Origin: Dysgonamonadaceae bacterium
GTDB lineage: Bacteria; Bacteroidota; Bacteroidia; Bacteroidales; Azobacteroidaceae
Assembly (NCBI GenBank): GCA_031275735.1
Contig: JAISOJ010000046.1
Coordinates: 1-46,387 of the forward strand
Direction: 5' to 3'
Length of the DNA: 46,387 nucleotides
The notes beneath the pieces were generated by a model. The model was not told the origin of the DNA. It made no database searches and saw only the letters and a program-made list of their open reading frames with translations. Positions 20,103 to 28,333 of the stretch are shown here, one piece after another (the stretch's first letter is position 1; each line of letters starts with the position of its first letter). Made by a program: the position numbers and the translations under genes.

Positions 20103-23081
20103 ATGAATAAAAAAAGAGGAATATTGTTTATTTTATTTTCAATTCTGTACCAATTTGTTTCTGCGCAAGAACATCCCACTCTCTATACAAATACTGACCA
20201 AAAATCTATGAAACAATGGGTTGACTCAGTATTTGACTCCATGACCATGGACGAACGTATTGGGCAGTTGTTTATGATTACTGTTAATCCACACTCTGCC
20301 TACCAAACTAAAACATTGAAATATATTAAAGATTTGCACATAGGCGGTATTTTATTTTCAAAAGGTAAATTGAACGACGAAGCGTCCAGTATCAATATGT
20401 ATCAAAAAGCCAGCCGGATTCCTTTGTTTATTGCTTTCGACGGAGAGTGGGGATTGGCTATGCGCTTGGAAGACACGCCTCTTTTCCCTCGAAACATGAT
20501 GATTGGAGCAATTCAGAATAACGACCTAATCCGACTGTATGGAAAAGAAGTGGGTAGGGAATTGAACGAATTAGGCGTTCAGATTAATTTCGCTCCCGAT
20601 TTAGATGTAAACAGCAATCCGGATAATCCGGTTATAGGGAATCGTTCTTATGGAGAACGACAACAATTGGTGGCTGAAAAAGGAATTGCCTATTCAAAGG
20701 GATTGGAAAGCAAAAAAATAATTGCGGTAGGGAAACATTTCCCCGGACATGGCGATACTTCCGACGATTCGCATGTAAGCTTACCCTTAATTAACCATGA
20801 CCTCGTCCGTTTGGAAAAAATAGAATTATATCCTTTTGTGCAATATATCCGCGAAGGTTTTGCCGGGGTGATGACCGCTCACTTGTCCGTTCCTGCTTTA
20901 GATAACGTTTCTAAACTTCCAACTTCTTTATCTCCTGAAATTGTCGCCGGTTTGCTTCATAAAACAATTGGTTTTAAAGGACTTACGTTCACTGATGCTT
21001 TAGCGATGAAAGGCGCTTCGGGAACCAAGCAAAATGTATGTGTCCAAGCAATATTGGCTGGAAACGACGTCTTATTGAATCCTGAAAACCCGGTTGCCGG
21101 TTTTGATGCCGTAAAAACTGCAATCAAAAACGGAACACTTGATTTGGAAATCATCGAAGAAAAATGCTTGAAAATACTCCGTTACAAATACATCACCGGA
21201 CTAAGCAATTATAAACCTATACAAATAAACGGACTAGGAGATAGAATTAATTCGAATTACGCTAATTGGTTAGCTCAAAAATTGAACGAAGAAGCTATCA
21301 CTCTATTAAAAAACGAAAACAACAGGATTCCTCTCAACTATTTAGCAGATAAAAAAATTGCTGTATTATCAATAGGTGAAACCAATTTTCAGGATTTTCA
21401 GGAAACTTTGAAATTATATACTAAATTCGATTGTTTCCAAATAACCGGAAATGAAACCAAAGAGGCTATCGCCCAAATATTTAACAAATTACAGGATTAT
21501 GATACTGTTATTTGCAGCGTACATTCACGTGAAATACCTAATTATCAATTTTTTAAATCATTATTTGTACAAAAGAAAGTTTATCTGTGTTTCTTTATTT
21601 CTCCTTACCATATAAATAATTATAAGCCAATCATCGACTCCGCTTTATCCGTAATGATGGCTTATGAAGACACAAAATATGCTCAAAAAGCGGCGGCAGA
21701 AATTATTATGGGCGGATTACCCGCAAAAGGAAAACTACCGGTGACAATCGCCGGATTGTATGAATATGGAACGGGTATCCCAACTCAAAAAGTATGCCTT
21801 TCGTACCAACATCCCGAAGAAGTAGGAATGTCTGCAACCATCCTTCGAAAAATAAACAAAATAGTCAAAGAAGGAATTGAAGCAAAAGCCTTTCCGGGAT
21901 GTCAAGTATTAGTTGCCAAAAATGGAGTAATCGTCTACAATCAATCTTTCGGTTTTTTTGATTACGCCGGAACTCATCCCGTCCAAAATACGGATGTTTA
22001 CGATTTGGCTTCCGTAACAAAAGCGCTTGCTACTGTTCTTGCCGTAATGAAATTGTACGACGCTGGTAAAATAACTTTACATGACTACCTAAGTAAGTAT
22101 ATTCCGGAACTAAGAGGAACAGACAAATCAAAGATAAGTATAGAAGACGCTTTATTCCATCAATCGGGTTTAACTTCCTTTCTCCCTTTTTATATGTTAT
22201 TAATTGATACGGCTAGTTATGATGGGAATCTTTTTTCAAGCAAAAGAAATTTGACTTACCACATCCAATATGATAAAAATACTTATGTGCGTAGCGATTT
22301 CGAATTTCTTTCGCAAATGGTATCTTCTACGCCTACGGAAAAAATAAAAAAACAAATGGCTGAAAATTTTTATATTAATAACAACACTAATGAAATGGTC
22401 ATAAACGAAATTGCGACTTCTCAGTTAAAACGGAGTAACCATTACCTTTACAGTGATTTGAATTTTATTTTACTGAAAGAAGCAACTGAAAATATTACCA
22501 AGCAATCATTGGATGTTTTTCTTGAAAAAGAATTTTATGCTGATTTGGGTGCAAATTATACGACATTTCTCCCTTTAAAAAAAATAAACAAAAAAAATAT
22601 TGCGCCTACCGAAAATGATCGGTTTTTAAGGAATCAAATATTGATCGGTTATCCTCACGATGAAACAGCAGCCATAATAGGCGGAGTTTCGGGTAATGCC
22701 GGATTATTTTCAAATGCCAACGATATGGCAAAAATATTGCAAATGTTTCTGAATGAAGGAACTTATGGAGGTAAACGTTATATAAGCGAAACTACATCGA
22801 GGACATTTACACAAGCGAAAAGCGCCGTTAGTCACAGAGGTTTGGGGTTCGATAAACCCAACAAATCGAAGCAGAATTCTAATCTCACCGGAAAATCGAC
22901 GCCGGCAAGCGCATACGGTCATACCGGTTATACCGGTACTTGTTTTTGGGTAGATCCTGATAACCAACTGATATATATTTTCTTGTCGAATCGAGTATAT
23001 CCTTCCAGGTTATACACAAAACTGATGGATATGGATATCCGTACGCGTATCCAAGATACTATTTATGAAGCAATGAAATAG
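20103..23081 (+). CDS. NagZ-type GH3 glycosidase fused to serine beta-lactamase-like domain
   Basis: The 992-aa protein has a signal peptide (about 1-21, cut after VSA). The GH3 domain (about 40-360) carries NagZ features: the His/Asp loop KHFPGHGDTSDDSH (211-224) and the nucleophile D298 in FTDALAMKGA. These mark an N-acetyl-beta-glucosaminidase acting on peptidoglycan. A GH3 C-terminal domain follows (about 375-560). The last 400 residues are a class C beta-lactamase/DD-peptidase-like domain with Ser637 and Lys640 in SVTK and an HTG box at 940-942. The second motif reads YSD instead of the usual YxN. The same two-enzyme fusion is known in Bacteroidetes. It probably acts on muropeptides in the periplasm. 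The ATG at 20103 fits the promoter at 20068-20075. Confidence 0.88.
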   Translation: MNKKRGILFILFSILYQFVSAQEHPTLYTNTDQKSMKQWVDSVFDSMTMDERIGQLFMITVNPHSAYQTKTLKYIKDLHIGGILFSKGKLNDEASSINMYQKASRIPLFIAFDGEWGLAMRLEDTPLFPRNMMIGAIQNNDLIRLYGKEVGRELNELGVQINFAPDLDVNSNPDNPVIGNRSYGERQQLVAEKGIAYSKGLESKKIIAVGKHFPGHGDTSDDSHVSLPLINHDLVRLEKIELYPFVQYIREGFAGVMTAHLSVPALDNVSKLPTSLSPEIVAGLLHKTIGFKGLTFTDALAMKGASGTKQNVCVQAILAGNDVLLNPENPVAGFDAVKTAIKNGTLDLEIIEEKCLKILRYKYITGLSNYKPIQINGLGDRINSNYANWLAQKLNEEAITLLKNENNRIPLNYLADKKIAVLSIGETNFQDFQETLKLYTKFDCFQITGNETKEAIAQIFNKLQDYDTVICSVHSREIPNYQFFKSLFVQKKVYLCFFISPYHINNYKPIIDSALSVMMAYEDTKYAQKAAAEIIMGGLPAKGKLPVTIAGLYEYGTGIPTQKVCLSYQHPEEVGMSATILRKINKIVKEGIEAKAFPGCQVLVAKNGVIVYNQSFGFFDYAGTHPVQNTDVYDLASVTKALATVLAVMKLYDAGKITLHDYLSKYIPELRGTDKSKISIEDALFHQSGLTSFLPFYMLLIDTASYDGNLFSSKRNLTYHIQYDKNTYVRSDFEFLSQMVSSTPTEKIKKQMAENFYINNNTNEMVINEIATSQLKRSNHYLYSDLNFILLKEATENITKQSLDVFLEKEFYADLGANYTTFLPLKKINKKNIAPTENDRFLRNQILIGYPHDETAAIIGGVSGNAGLFSNANDMAKILQMFLNEGTYGGKRYISETTSRTFTQAKSAVSHRGLGFDKPNKSKQNSNLTGKSTPASAYGHTGYTGTCFWVDPDNQLIYIFLSNRVYPSRLYTKLMDMDIRTRIQDTIYEAMK

Positions 23082-23177
23082 CGCTTAATTACGCATATCT
23101 GTTTTATCTATCGTAAACGATTAAAAAATCAACGCCAAATAAAAAAAATTAGATATATTGAATCTTTTATGAATCTT

Positions 23178-23194
23178 TTGGCATGATATTTGCA
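23178..23194 (+). promoter_or_regulatory. Sigma-54 (RpoN) -24/-12 promoter
   Basis: TTGGCATGATATTTGCA matches the sigma-54 consensus YTGGCACGRNNNTTGCW at every specified position but one (C to T in the -24 box). The GG and GC doublets are exactly 12 bp apart (80/81 and 92/93). Transcription would start near 23205. No TAnnTTTG match is present here, only GATATTTG. An enhancer-binding activator would be needed; none is encoded in the window. Confidence 0.6.
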
Positions 23195-23204
23195 TATATA
23201 AAAC

Positions 23205-23392
23205 AAGAAGAAATATTGCCATTCTTCTATTTAGAAATTAGAACAGTCAAAATTTTTGTTTGTAATTACTTGTGAAAGTTGTTGCGATATTTCTAAATAG
23301 GTTCAGAGTGTGTGTATGGTGTATTGATTTTTCATTCTATCTAGAAGAATGCAATATTGAAATCCCTTGATTTTAGATCAAGGGATTTTTTT
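23205..23392 (+). ncRNA. Candidate structured small RNA, about 188 nt
   Basis: Bounded by a sigma-54 promoter and an intrinsic terminator, with no gene on this strand. The RNA has two nested long-range stems. The 5' arm 23212-23229 pairs with 23342-23358: 17 base pairs with a single bulged C at about 23220. Directly inside it, 23230-23238 pairs perfectly with 23289-23297. About 50 nt form the apical region, and a G/T-rich 3' strand (23300-23341) is left unpaired. The long duplex recalls 6S RNA in general shape, but the asymmetry and sigma-54 control do not fit well. No known family is recognised. Confidence 0.55.
23361..23392 (+). terminator. Intrinsic terminator of the sRNA candidate
   Basis: AATCCCTTGAT (23361-23371) pairs with ATCAAGGGATT (23377-23387) across a 5-nt loop, followed by a T run to 23392. 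It overlaps the 3' end of the small gene on the opposite strand, where it has only a weak T-tract. Confidence 0.85.
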
Positions 23393-23548
23393 GTTTATGA
23401 CAATAAATAAAATAAAACCTACAATTATCATTATCCACCCCAGGAATAGCGAGGTATTGGTTTGAAAATGCAAGAAAAAAGGAATAATCAAGAATAACGC
23501 GCCAATCAATATCAATAAGATTCCACTATTTTTTAGAAAGCTTTTCAT
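23378..23548 (-). CDS. Small two-helix membrane protein
   Basis: The 56-aa protein starts MKSFLKNSGILLILIGALFL and has two transmembrane helices (about 9-26 and 33-51) ending in the basic tail NKKIP. Small proteins with this G-I-L-L-I-L-I-G layout recur in Bacteroidetes; their function is unknown. The frame is open back to 23605 with an earlier ATG, but the extra 19 residues are unlike the family, so the ATG at 23548 is preferred. Its stop lies inside the terminator of the convergent RNA candidate. Identification as a real gene is likely from the conserved-looking layout, not proven. Confidence 0.6.
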   Translation of the reverse strand: MKSFLKNSGILLILIGALFLIIPFFLHFQTNTSLFLGWIMIIVGFILFIVINKKIP

Positions 23549-23686
23549 AAGTTTTATATTTCTGCAAAATAAAACATTATTTATGGGATCCGAAAATATT
23601 TTCATCGTTACTTTCCCAATTTTTACCCTTATTCAATCATATTCGGTTTTATTTTCAAATTTAAACATCGGATTATTTTCCCTGTT

Positions 23687-25927
23687 CTAAAAACTGAATT
23701 TCACTCCGGCCTTCAGAAAAAACGGATTCCCAGGAGTATAACAAATTTCGGAAACAGGTTCGATTTCGTCCCTTAAGCGAGTTTCCGTATCGAATTGAGC
23801 TTCATTCCATTTTACATCAAAAATATTTTGTGCCTGAATGCTCAATTCCCATTGCCGGATATTGTATGCCAGATTTAGGTCGTTAACAAAATAACCTTTG
23901 GCAACAACCGAGTTGTCTTCGTTTGCCGGGCGATCTTTCATGTAGCGGTAGCGTAAACCGGCGGTTAACCCGCAATCCAATCGCACAGAAATTCCCCCTA
24001 TACTGGTGAAGACGGGAGCTAAAGGGATATAATTTTCACCTTTGGGCATACCTAATGCTCTCGGATACGCATAGTTGAAATCCGTATCCAAGTACAACCA
24101 TTTCAGAGGTTGGTAGCGTATGGACAAATCAACGCCATAACGCTGGGTTTCACCCGAAGGTTCTACCACCGCTTCGTCGCCGACATATACAAATTCTTGC
24201 TGCAGGTATAAATACCATATGGCCGGCTGTATCGCCAATCCACGCAAAGGTTTGAAAATCAGACCTAAATCTCCTTCCAAAGAATAAGGAAGAATCTCTT
24301 TACCTTTTTGAGCAATTACCACTCGTGCATCGTTGGAATGGAATCCCATACCGGTTTTGAGAAAGAATAGATAATGGTCGTTGACGTTATAAAAGAAATT
24401 AAGCTTAGGACTGACACGGAAAGCCGTTTCTCCCTGTGTCGCGGTAGCCGGTTGAAGTTTATCTTCCACGTTGAAAATGAAATAATCAAAACGTAATCCC
24501 GGATTAATCATCCATTTTCCTTTTCTCCATTCAAACGAAGTATAGGCATTAAGATTGGTTTCACTGATAGCGCCGTTAGCCATAGGCTCCAAAAAAGTGG
24601 TTCGTTGGAAAACATGATTTAATTCAATGTTCTTAATATCGTCATAACGTAAACCTGCTCCCGATTTCCAGAGAAGATCGCTGTTAGAAAACAAGAATCG
24701 TTTCGTGTATTTATGATCCATACCGTAAATATTCCGGTTCTCTTTTTGTTGTATTTCATCGCCAAACTCAGGGTCATTCAGAAAAAGAGTGAAATTGGAA
24801 AATAAGTTAAATTCATAATTCGTAAAGTAAAACAGGCTCTGCCAGCTCGCGTTATCATTTAAATACCGGTCAATAGTCAACGCAGCATTGGTGCGGTTAG
24901 TGTTTCCTCCTTCGGTATCATCTATTGCTCCCCAACGGGAAATCCGGTTTTCATTTACCGCCCGTTCCGGAATTTGTCCGGAAGCGTCCCATTTGGAACT
25001 GAAAGTTGAGGCTTGCCACCCTATACGGGTATTATCATTTATCCACCGATTACCCTTAAGAAATAAATTAACGCGATTGAAATGTTGCGGTTTATCAAAA
25101 GGTCCGTCAGTATAATTATACTCTCCTGCAATATACATATTTTGACGTTTTTCCTGTATATTTTCATTAATCAAGTTGAGAAGTCCCACGGTCCGAACCG
25201 AATTGAACATACCGGCTTCCACTTTCACTAAACTGTTGTCTAATTTATCGAATGTTTTTAAGTTCACGTAACCCGAAGTAGTGAAATCGCCTTTATCGGC
25301 ATAATAAGAACCTTTTCCGAAATCAATATTTTCCACGGTTTCGGGAATGACAAAATGCAAATCGGAATAACCCTGTCCGTGCGCATGTGATACCATGTTG
25401 ACCGGCAAATCATCGACTGAGAGACGAATATCCGTACCGTGGTCGGAATCGAATCCTCGCATAAATATTTGTTCAGCCTTCCCTCCTCCGGCATGTTGTG
25501 CAATGAATAATCCCGGCGTTTTGCGCAATAAATCTTGGGAAGTATTGACCGGATTCATCGCTAAATCCACTTTCATGATTTGATTTAACAATTGGTTGGA
25601 AACCACTACTACCTGAGAAAGATTCATTGGTAAGTCCTTCAAAGTAATCACTAAATCCGTCTCTCCAGATCGAACGAGGTAGCCGGTTGATTCATATCCA
25701 ATGTATGATACTAAAATCGAATCCGGCAATTGGGTAGCTTGCAAGGTAAAGCTACCATCGTGCGCCGTATGCGTGTGGCTTTTCGTTTTCCACAATATTA
25801 CCGTTGCATTTTCAAGCGCTTCTCCCGTATTTCCGTCTTTTACAATACCGGTAATAAGTTGTTGTGCTCCTCCGGATAGACTCCAAGCGCATAATGCCAT
25901 AATAAAAACTAATTTATTCCAATTCAT
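23687..25927 (-). CDS. TonB-dependent outer-membrane receptor
   Basis: The 746-aa protein imports a substrate across the outer membrane using TonB energy. A signal peptide (about 1-21) is followed by a carboxypeptidase-regulatory-like beta sandwich (about 24-105), the plug (about 115-220) and a 22-strand barrel that ends in the usual Phe (...GVKFSF). The plug has the motif NMVSHAHGQGYSDLHF and GDFTTSGYVNLKT, shared by a group of receptors of unknown substrate in Bacteroidetes and Proteobacteria. No SusD partner is adjacent, so it is not a SusC-type glycan pair. The His-rich plug may hint at a metal or metal chelate, which is inference. The upstream minus-strand promoter is at 26004-26035. Confidence 0.9.
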   Translation of the reverse strand: MNWNKLVFIMALCAWSLSGGAQQLITGIVKDGNTGEALENATVILWKTKSHTHTAHDGSFTLQATQLPDSILVSYIGYESTGYLVRSGETDLVITLKDLPMNLSQVVVVSNQLLNQIMKVDLAMNPVNTSQDLLRKTPGLFIAQHAGGGKAEQIFMRGFDSDHGTDIRLSVDDLPVNMVSHAHGQGYSDLHFVIPETVENIDFGKGSYYADKGDFTTSGYVNLKTFDKLDNSLVKVEAGMFNSVRTVGLLNLINENIQEKRQNMYIAGEYNYTDGPFDKPQHFNRVNLFLKGNRWINDNTRIGWQASTFSSKWDASGQIPERAVNENRISRWGAIDDTEGGNTNRTNAALTIDRYLNDNASWQSLFYFTNYEFNLFSNFTLFLNDPEFGDEIQQKENRNIYGMDHKYTKRFLFSNSDLLWKSGAGLRYDDIKNIELNHVFQRTTFLEPMANGAISETNLNAYTSFEWRKGKWMINPGLRFDYFIFNVEDKLQPATATQGETAFRVSPKLNFFYNVNDHYLFFLKTGMGFHSNDARVVIAQKGKEILPYSLEGDLGLIFKPLRGLAIQPAIWYLYLQQEFVYVGDEAVVEPSGETQRYGVDLSIRYQPLKWLYLDTDFNYAYPRALGMPKGENYIPLAPVFTSIGGISVRLDCGLTAGLRYRYMKDRPANEDNSVVAKGYFVNDLNLAYNIRQWELSIQAQNIFDVKWNEAQFDTETRLRDEIEPVSEICYTPGNPFFLKAGVKFSF

Positions 25928-26003
25928 AATGATTTAATTTGTAGATGATTAATATAGTTGAAACGAGTCAGTGACACGATAATTATAAAAAGTGTTACTT
26001 TGG

Positions 26004-26035
26004 CAAAAATAGATATTATTTTCATAAATACGCAA
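26004..26035 (-). promoter_or_regulatory. Promoter of the TonB receptor gene
   Basis: On the minus strand TTG (26035-26033), a 21-nt spacer and TATTTTTG (26011-26004) form a good Bacteroidetes promoter. The predicted leader is about 70 nt and contains a small AAAGT/ACTTT hairpin near 25988-26002. Confidence 0.6.
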
Positions 26036-26162
26036 GTTTTTTTTGATTTTTTTATTTCTTAACTTTTTTTCAGTAGACATGGACTTGCTTGTGAATTATA
26101 TGTTCCATAAAACAAGAAAAGCTATGCCGGAAAAAACGGGTCAAAATGTCAATCGAAATCAG

Positions 26163-26226
26163 GGCAATGTCATAAAATAACTGAAACATTCGGAAATAAT
26201 TCGTCCTGATAATTTATGACATTACC
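26163..26226. repeat. Long inverted repeat between divergent genes
   Basis: GG(C)AATGTCATAAA at 26163-26176 faces TTTATGACATT(A)CC at 26213-26226, with an 11-bp perfect core, one internal mismatch and a few more paired bases. The arms are separated by about 35 nt. A further AATGTCA lies at 26145-26151. It sits between the TonB receptor and ftsE, so it could be an operator region, an RNA hairpin or the relic of a small element. The rest of 25928-26457 is AT-rich with no clear gene. Confidence 0.5.
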
Positions 26227-26457
26227 AATATATTTTACATCTCATACAGGAATCTTAATCGCATGGTTTATGCCGATTGGGATATACAAATTGGCAAGTA
26301 AATCCAGATATTCGGATTTTTTGTTTTATCCTTTAAATACATCAAAATAAAATATACAGCAAATAAAATGTAATTTTTAACTAAAATATACGTTACTAAT
26401 ATTGCGTGTATTGCGTGGAACAGGTATCTCTTGTTTATGCCGCTGTAATTAAATCAT

Positions 26458-27135
26458 ATGGACGACAATATACTAATTAATTATGAAGACGTTGAAATCT
26501 GTCGCGAAGAAAACGTCGTTTTGAAAGAAGTTTCCTTGCAAATGAGGAAAGGCGAGTTCTTGTATATTATAGGTAAGGTTGGTTCCGGTAAAACTTCTTT
26601 ACTCAAAACACTATATCTCGAAATGCCTATAACAAAAGGGTCAGCTCAAATTTTCAATTACAACGGAAAGAAGATTAAGAAGAAAGAAATTCCTCTTTTA
26701 CGGCGAAAAATAGGAATAGTCTTTCAAGATTTTCAATTACTGATCGACCGTTCGGTGGAAAAAAACCTGCAATTTGTGCTGAAAGCAACCGGATGGAAAG
26801 ATAAAAATACTATCAATGAACGTATTAATCAAGTTTTGACGCAAGTGGGAATGCCCAATAAAGGTTATAAAATGCCTCATGAATTATCGGGAGGGGAACA
26901 ACAGCGGATCGTCATTGCCCGCGCTTTACTCAATTCGCCGGAATTGATTTTGGCAGACGAACCTACGGGAAACCTCGACCCTGAAGCCGGAAACAAAATT
27001 GTCCAATTACTGCACGATATTTGCAACAAAGGAACTGCCGTTATTATGACTACCCATAATTACTATTGGGTGCAAAATTTTCCGGGTAAAATAAAAAAAT
27101 GCGAAGATGGACAATTTTTTGATTTCAATTTATAA
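26458..27135 (+). CDS. ftsE: FtsE-type cell-division ABC ATPase
   Basis: FtsE is the ATPase of the FtsEX complex, which controls peptidoglycan hydrolases at the septum. The 225-aa protein has Walker A GKVGSGKT (39-46), the signature LSGGEQQR (143-150), Walker B LILADEP and the FtsE-like phrase ADEPTGNLDPE. The tail after the H-loop (TTHNYYW) is the Bacteroidetes form. FtsX is not next to it, as is common in this phylum. It opens an operon with lysA (6-nt gap) and glycosyltransferases. Other MacB/LolD-type ATPases share most motifs, so the assignment rests on the overall pattern. Confidence 0.82.
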   Translation: MDDNILINYEDVEICREENVVLKEVSLQMRKGEFLYIIGKVGSGKTSLLKTLYLEMPITKGSAQIFNYNGKKIKKKEIPLLRRKIGIVFQDFQLLIDRSVEKNLQFVLKATGWKDKNTINERINQVLTQVGMPNKGYKMPHELSGGEQQRIVIARALLNSPELILADEPTGNLDPEAGNKIVQLLHDICNKGTAVIMTTHNYYWVQNFPGKIKKCEDGQFFDFNL

Positions 27136-27141
27136 ATAGTT

Positions 27142-28323
27142 ATGAAAGGTAATTTTCCACTGGAAAAATTCGAAGAAATACAAACGCCGTTTTATTTTTA
27201 TAATACAGAATTATTACAAGATACGATAAATGCAGCGAAAAACACCGCTGATAAATACAATTATCATATTCATTATGCTGTTAAAGCGAATGCCAACCCA
27301 CGGATTCTTTCAATCATCAGGAGAAATGGCGTGGGCGTCGATTGCGTTAGCGGAGGAGAAATACAAGCCGCTTTAGACGCCGGATTCCCCGCCGATAAAA
27401 TTGTATTTGCAGGAGTAGGTAAAGCCGATTGGGAAATTAATTTAGGCTTAGACGCTTCCATTTTTTGCTTTAACGCGGAATCAATTCCGGAGCTGAAAAT
27501 TATCAACGATTTAGCAAAAGCTAAGAATAAAACGGCTTCGGTGGCTTTGCGAATTAATCCGGATATAGATGCCCACACGCACGATCACATTACCACCGGA
27601 TTGAAAACAAATAAATTCGGTATCAATTTAAACCAATTGGATAAAACGCTTGATATATTGGAAAATCTTCCCGCCCTAAAATTAATCGGACTTCATTTTC
27701 ATATTGGTTCACAATTAACCGACTTAGCGCCTTTTCGGGTTTTATGCTCTTGCGTAGCAGATATTCAAAGGCAATTGGCAAAACGCGGCGTCGTGGTCGA
27801 AAACATCAACTTCGGAGGTGGCTTGGGTATCAATTATAATCGTCCCAATAGCGATCCAATTCCCGACTTCCAAAATTATTTCGAAATATTTCATAAATAT
27901 TTTCCCGCCTTACCCCACCAACAAATTCATTTTGAACCGGGACGCTCTATTGTAGGGCAATGCGGGACATTGATATCCAAAGTTTTATATGTAAAAGAAG
28001 GCTATTCTGATAAATTTGTTATTTTAGACGCCGGTTTTACCGAATTAATTCGTCCGGCTTTCTATAAAGCTTATCATAAAATAGAAAACCTTTCTTCCAA
28101 AGAATCGCCTGAAACATACGACGTGGTAGGTCCGATTTGCGAATCTTCCGATTATTTTGCAACACAAATCAATCTGAATAAAACACGTAGAGGAGATTAT
28201 ATTGCAATTCGTTCGGCAGGTGCTTACGGCGAAATTATGGCTATGCAATATAATTGCCGGCAATTGCCTAAAGCTTATTTTTCTGATATCCTTGCAGACA
28301 AAAACGAAACAATCAGACATTAG
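27142..28323 (+). CDS. lysA: Diaminopimelate decarboxylase
   Basis: LysA removes CO2 from meso-diaminopimelate to give L-lysine, the last step of the DAP pathway. The 393-aa PLP enzyme has Lys48 in HYAVKANANP, which forms the Schiff base. The substrate and PLP-binding motifs LHFHIGSQ, NFGGGLGINY, EPGRSIVG and GPICESSD are all present, and the tail has the conserved AGAYG. The fold-type III TIM barrel is followed by the C-terminal beta domain. lysC, often its neighbour in Bacteroidetes, is not in the window. The gene is 6 nt after ftsE and 10 nt before the glycosyltransferase start. Confidence 0.95.
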   Translation: MKGNFPLEKFEEIQTPFYFYNTELLQDTINAAKNTADKYNYHIHYAVKANANPRILSIIRRNGVGVDCVSGGEIQAALDAGFPADKIVFAGVGKADWEINLGLDASIFCFNAESIPELKIINDLAKAKNKTASVALRINPDIDAHTHDHITTGLKTNKFGINLNQLDKTLDILENLPALKLIGLHFHIGSQLTDLAPFRVLCSCVADIQRQLAKRGVVVENINFGGGLGINYNRPNSDPIPDFQNYFEIFHKYFPALPHQQIHFEPGRSIVGQCGTLISKVLYVKEGYSDKFVILDAGFTELIRPAFYKAYHKIENLSSKESPETYDVVGPICESSDYFATQINLNKTRRGDYIAIRSAGAYGEIMAMQYNCRQLPKAYFSDILADKNETIRH

Positions 28324-28333
28324 AACAAAAATT

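Noticed and set aside
23272-23370. A 32-codon GTG-started frame inside the small RNA candidate
   Set aside because: It is preceded directly by a stop, lacks a ribosome site, and ends inside the terminator stem; more likely chance.
26216-26350. A 44-codon ATG frame between the TonB receptor and ftsE
   Set aside because: Its start lies within the right arm of the inverted repeat, and no promoter or protein-like signal is apparent.
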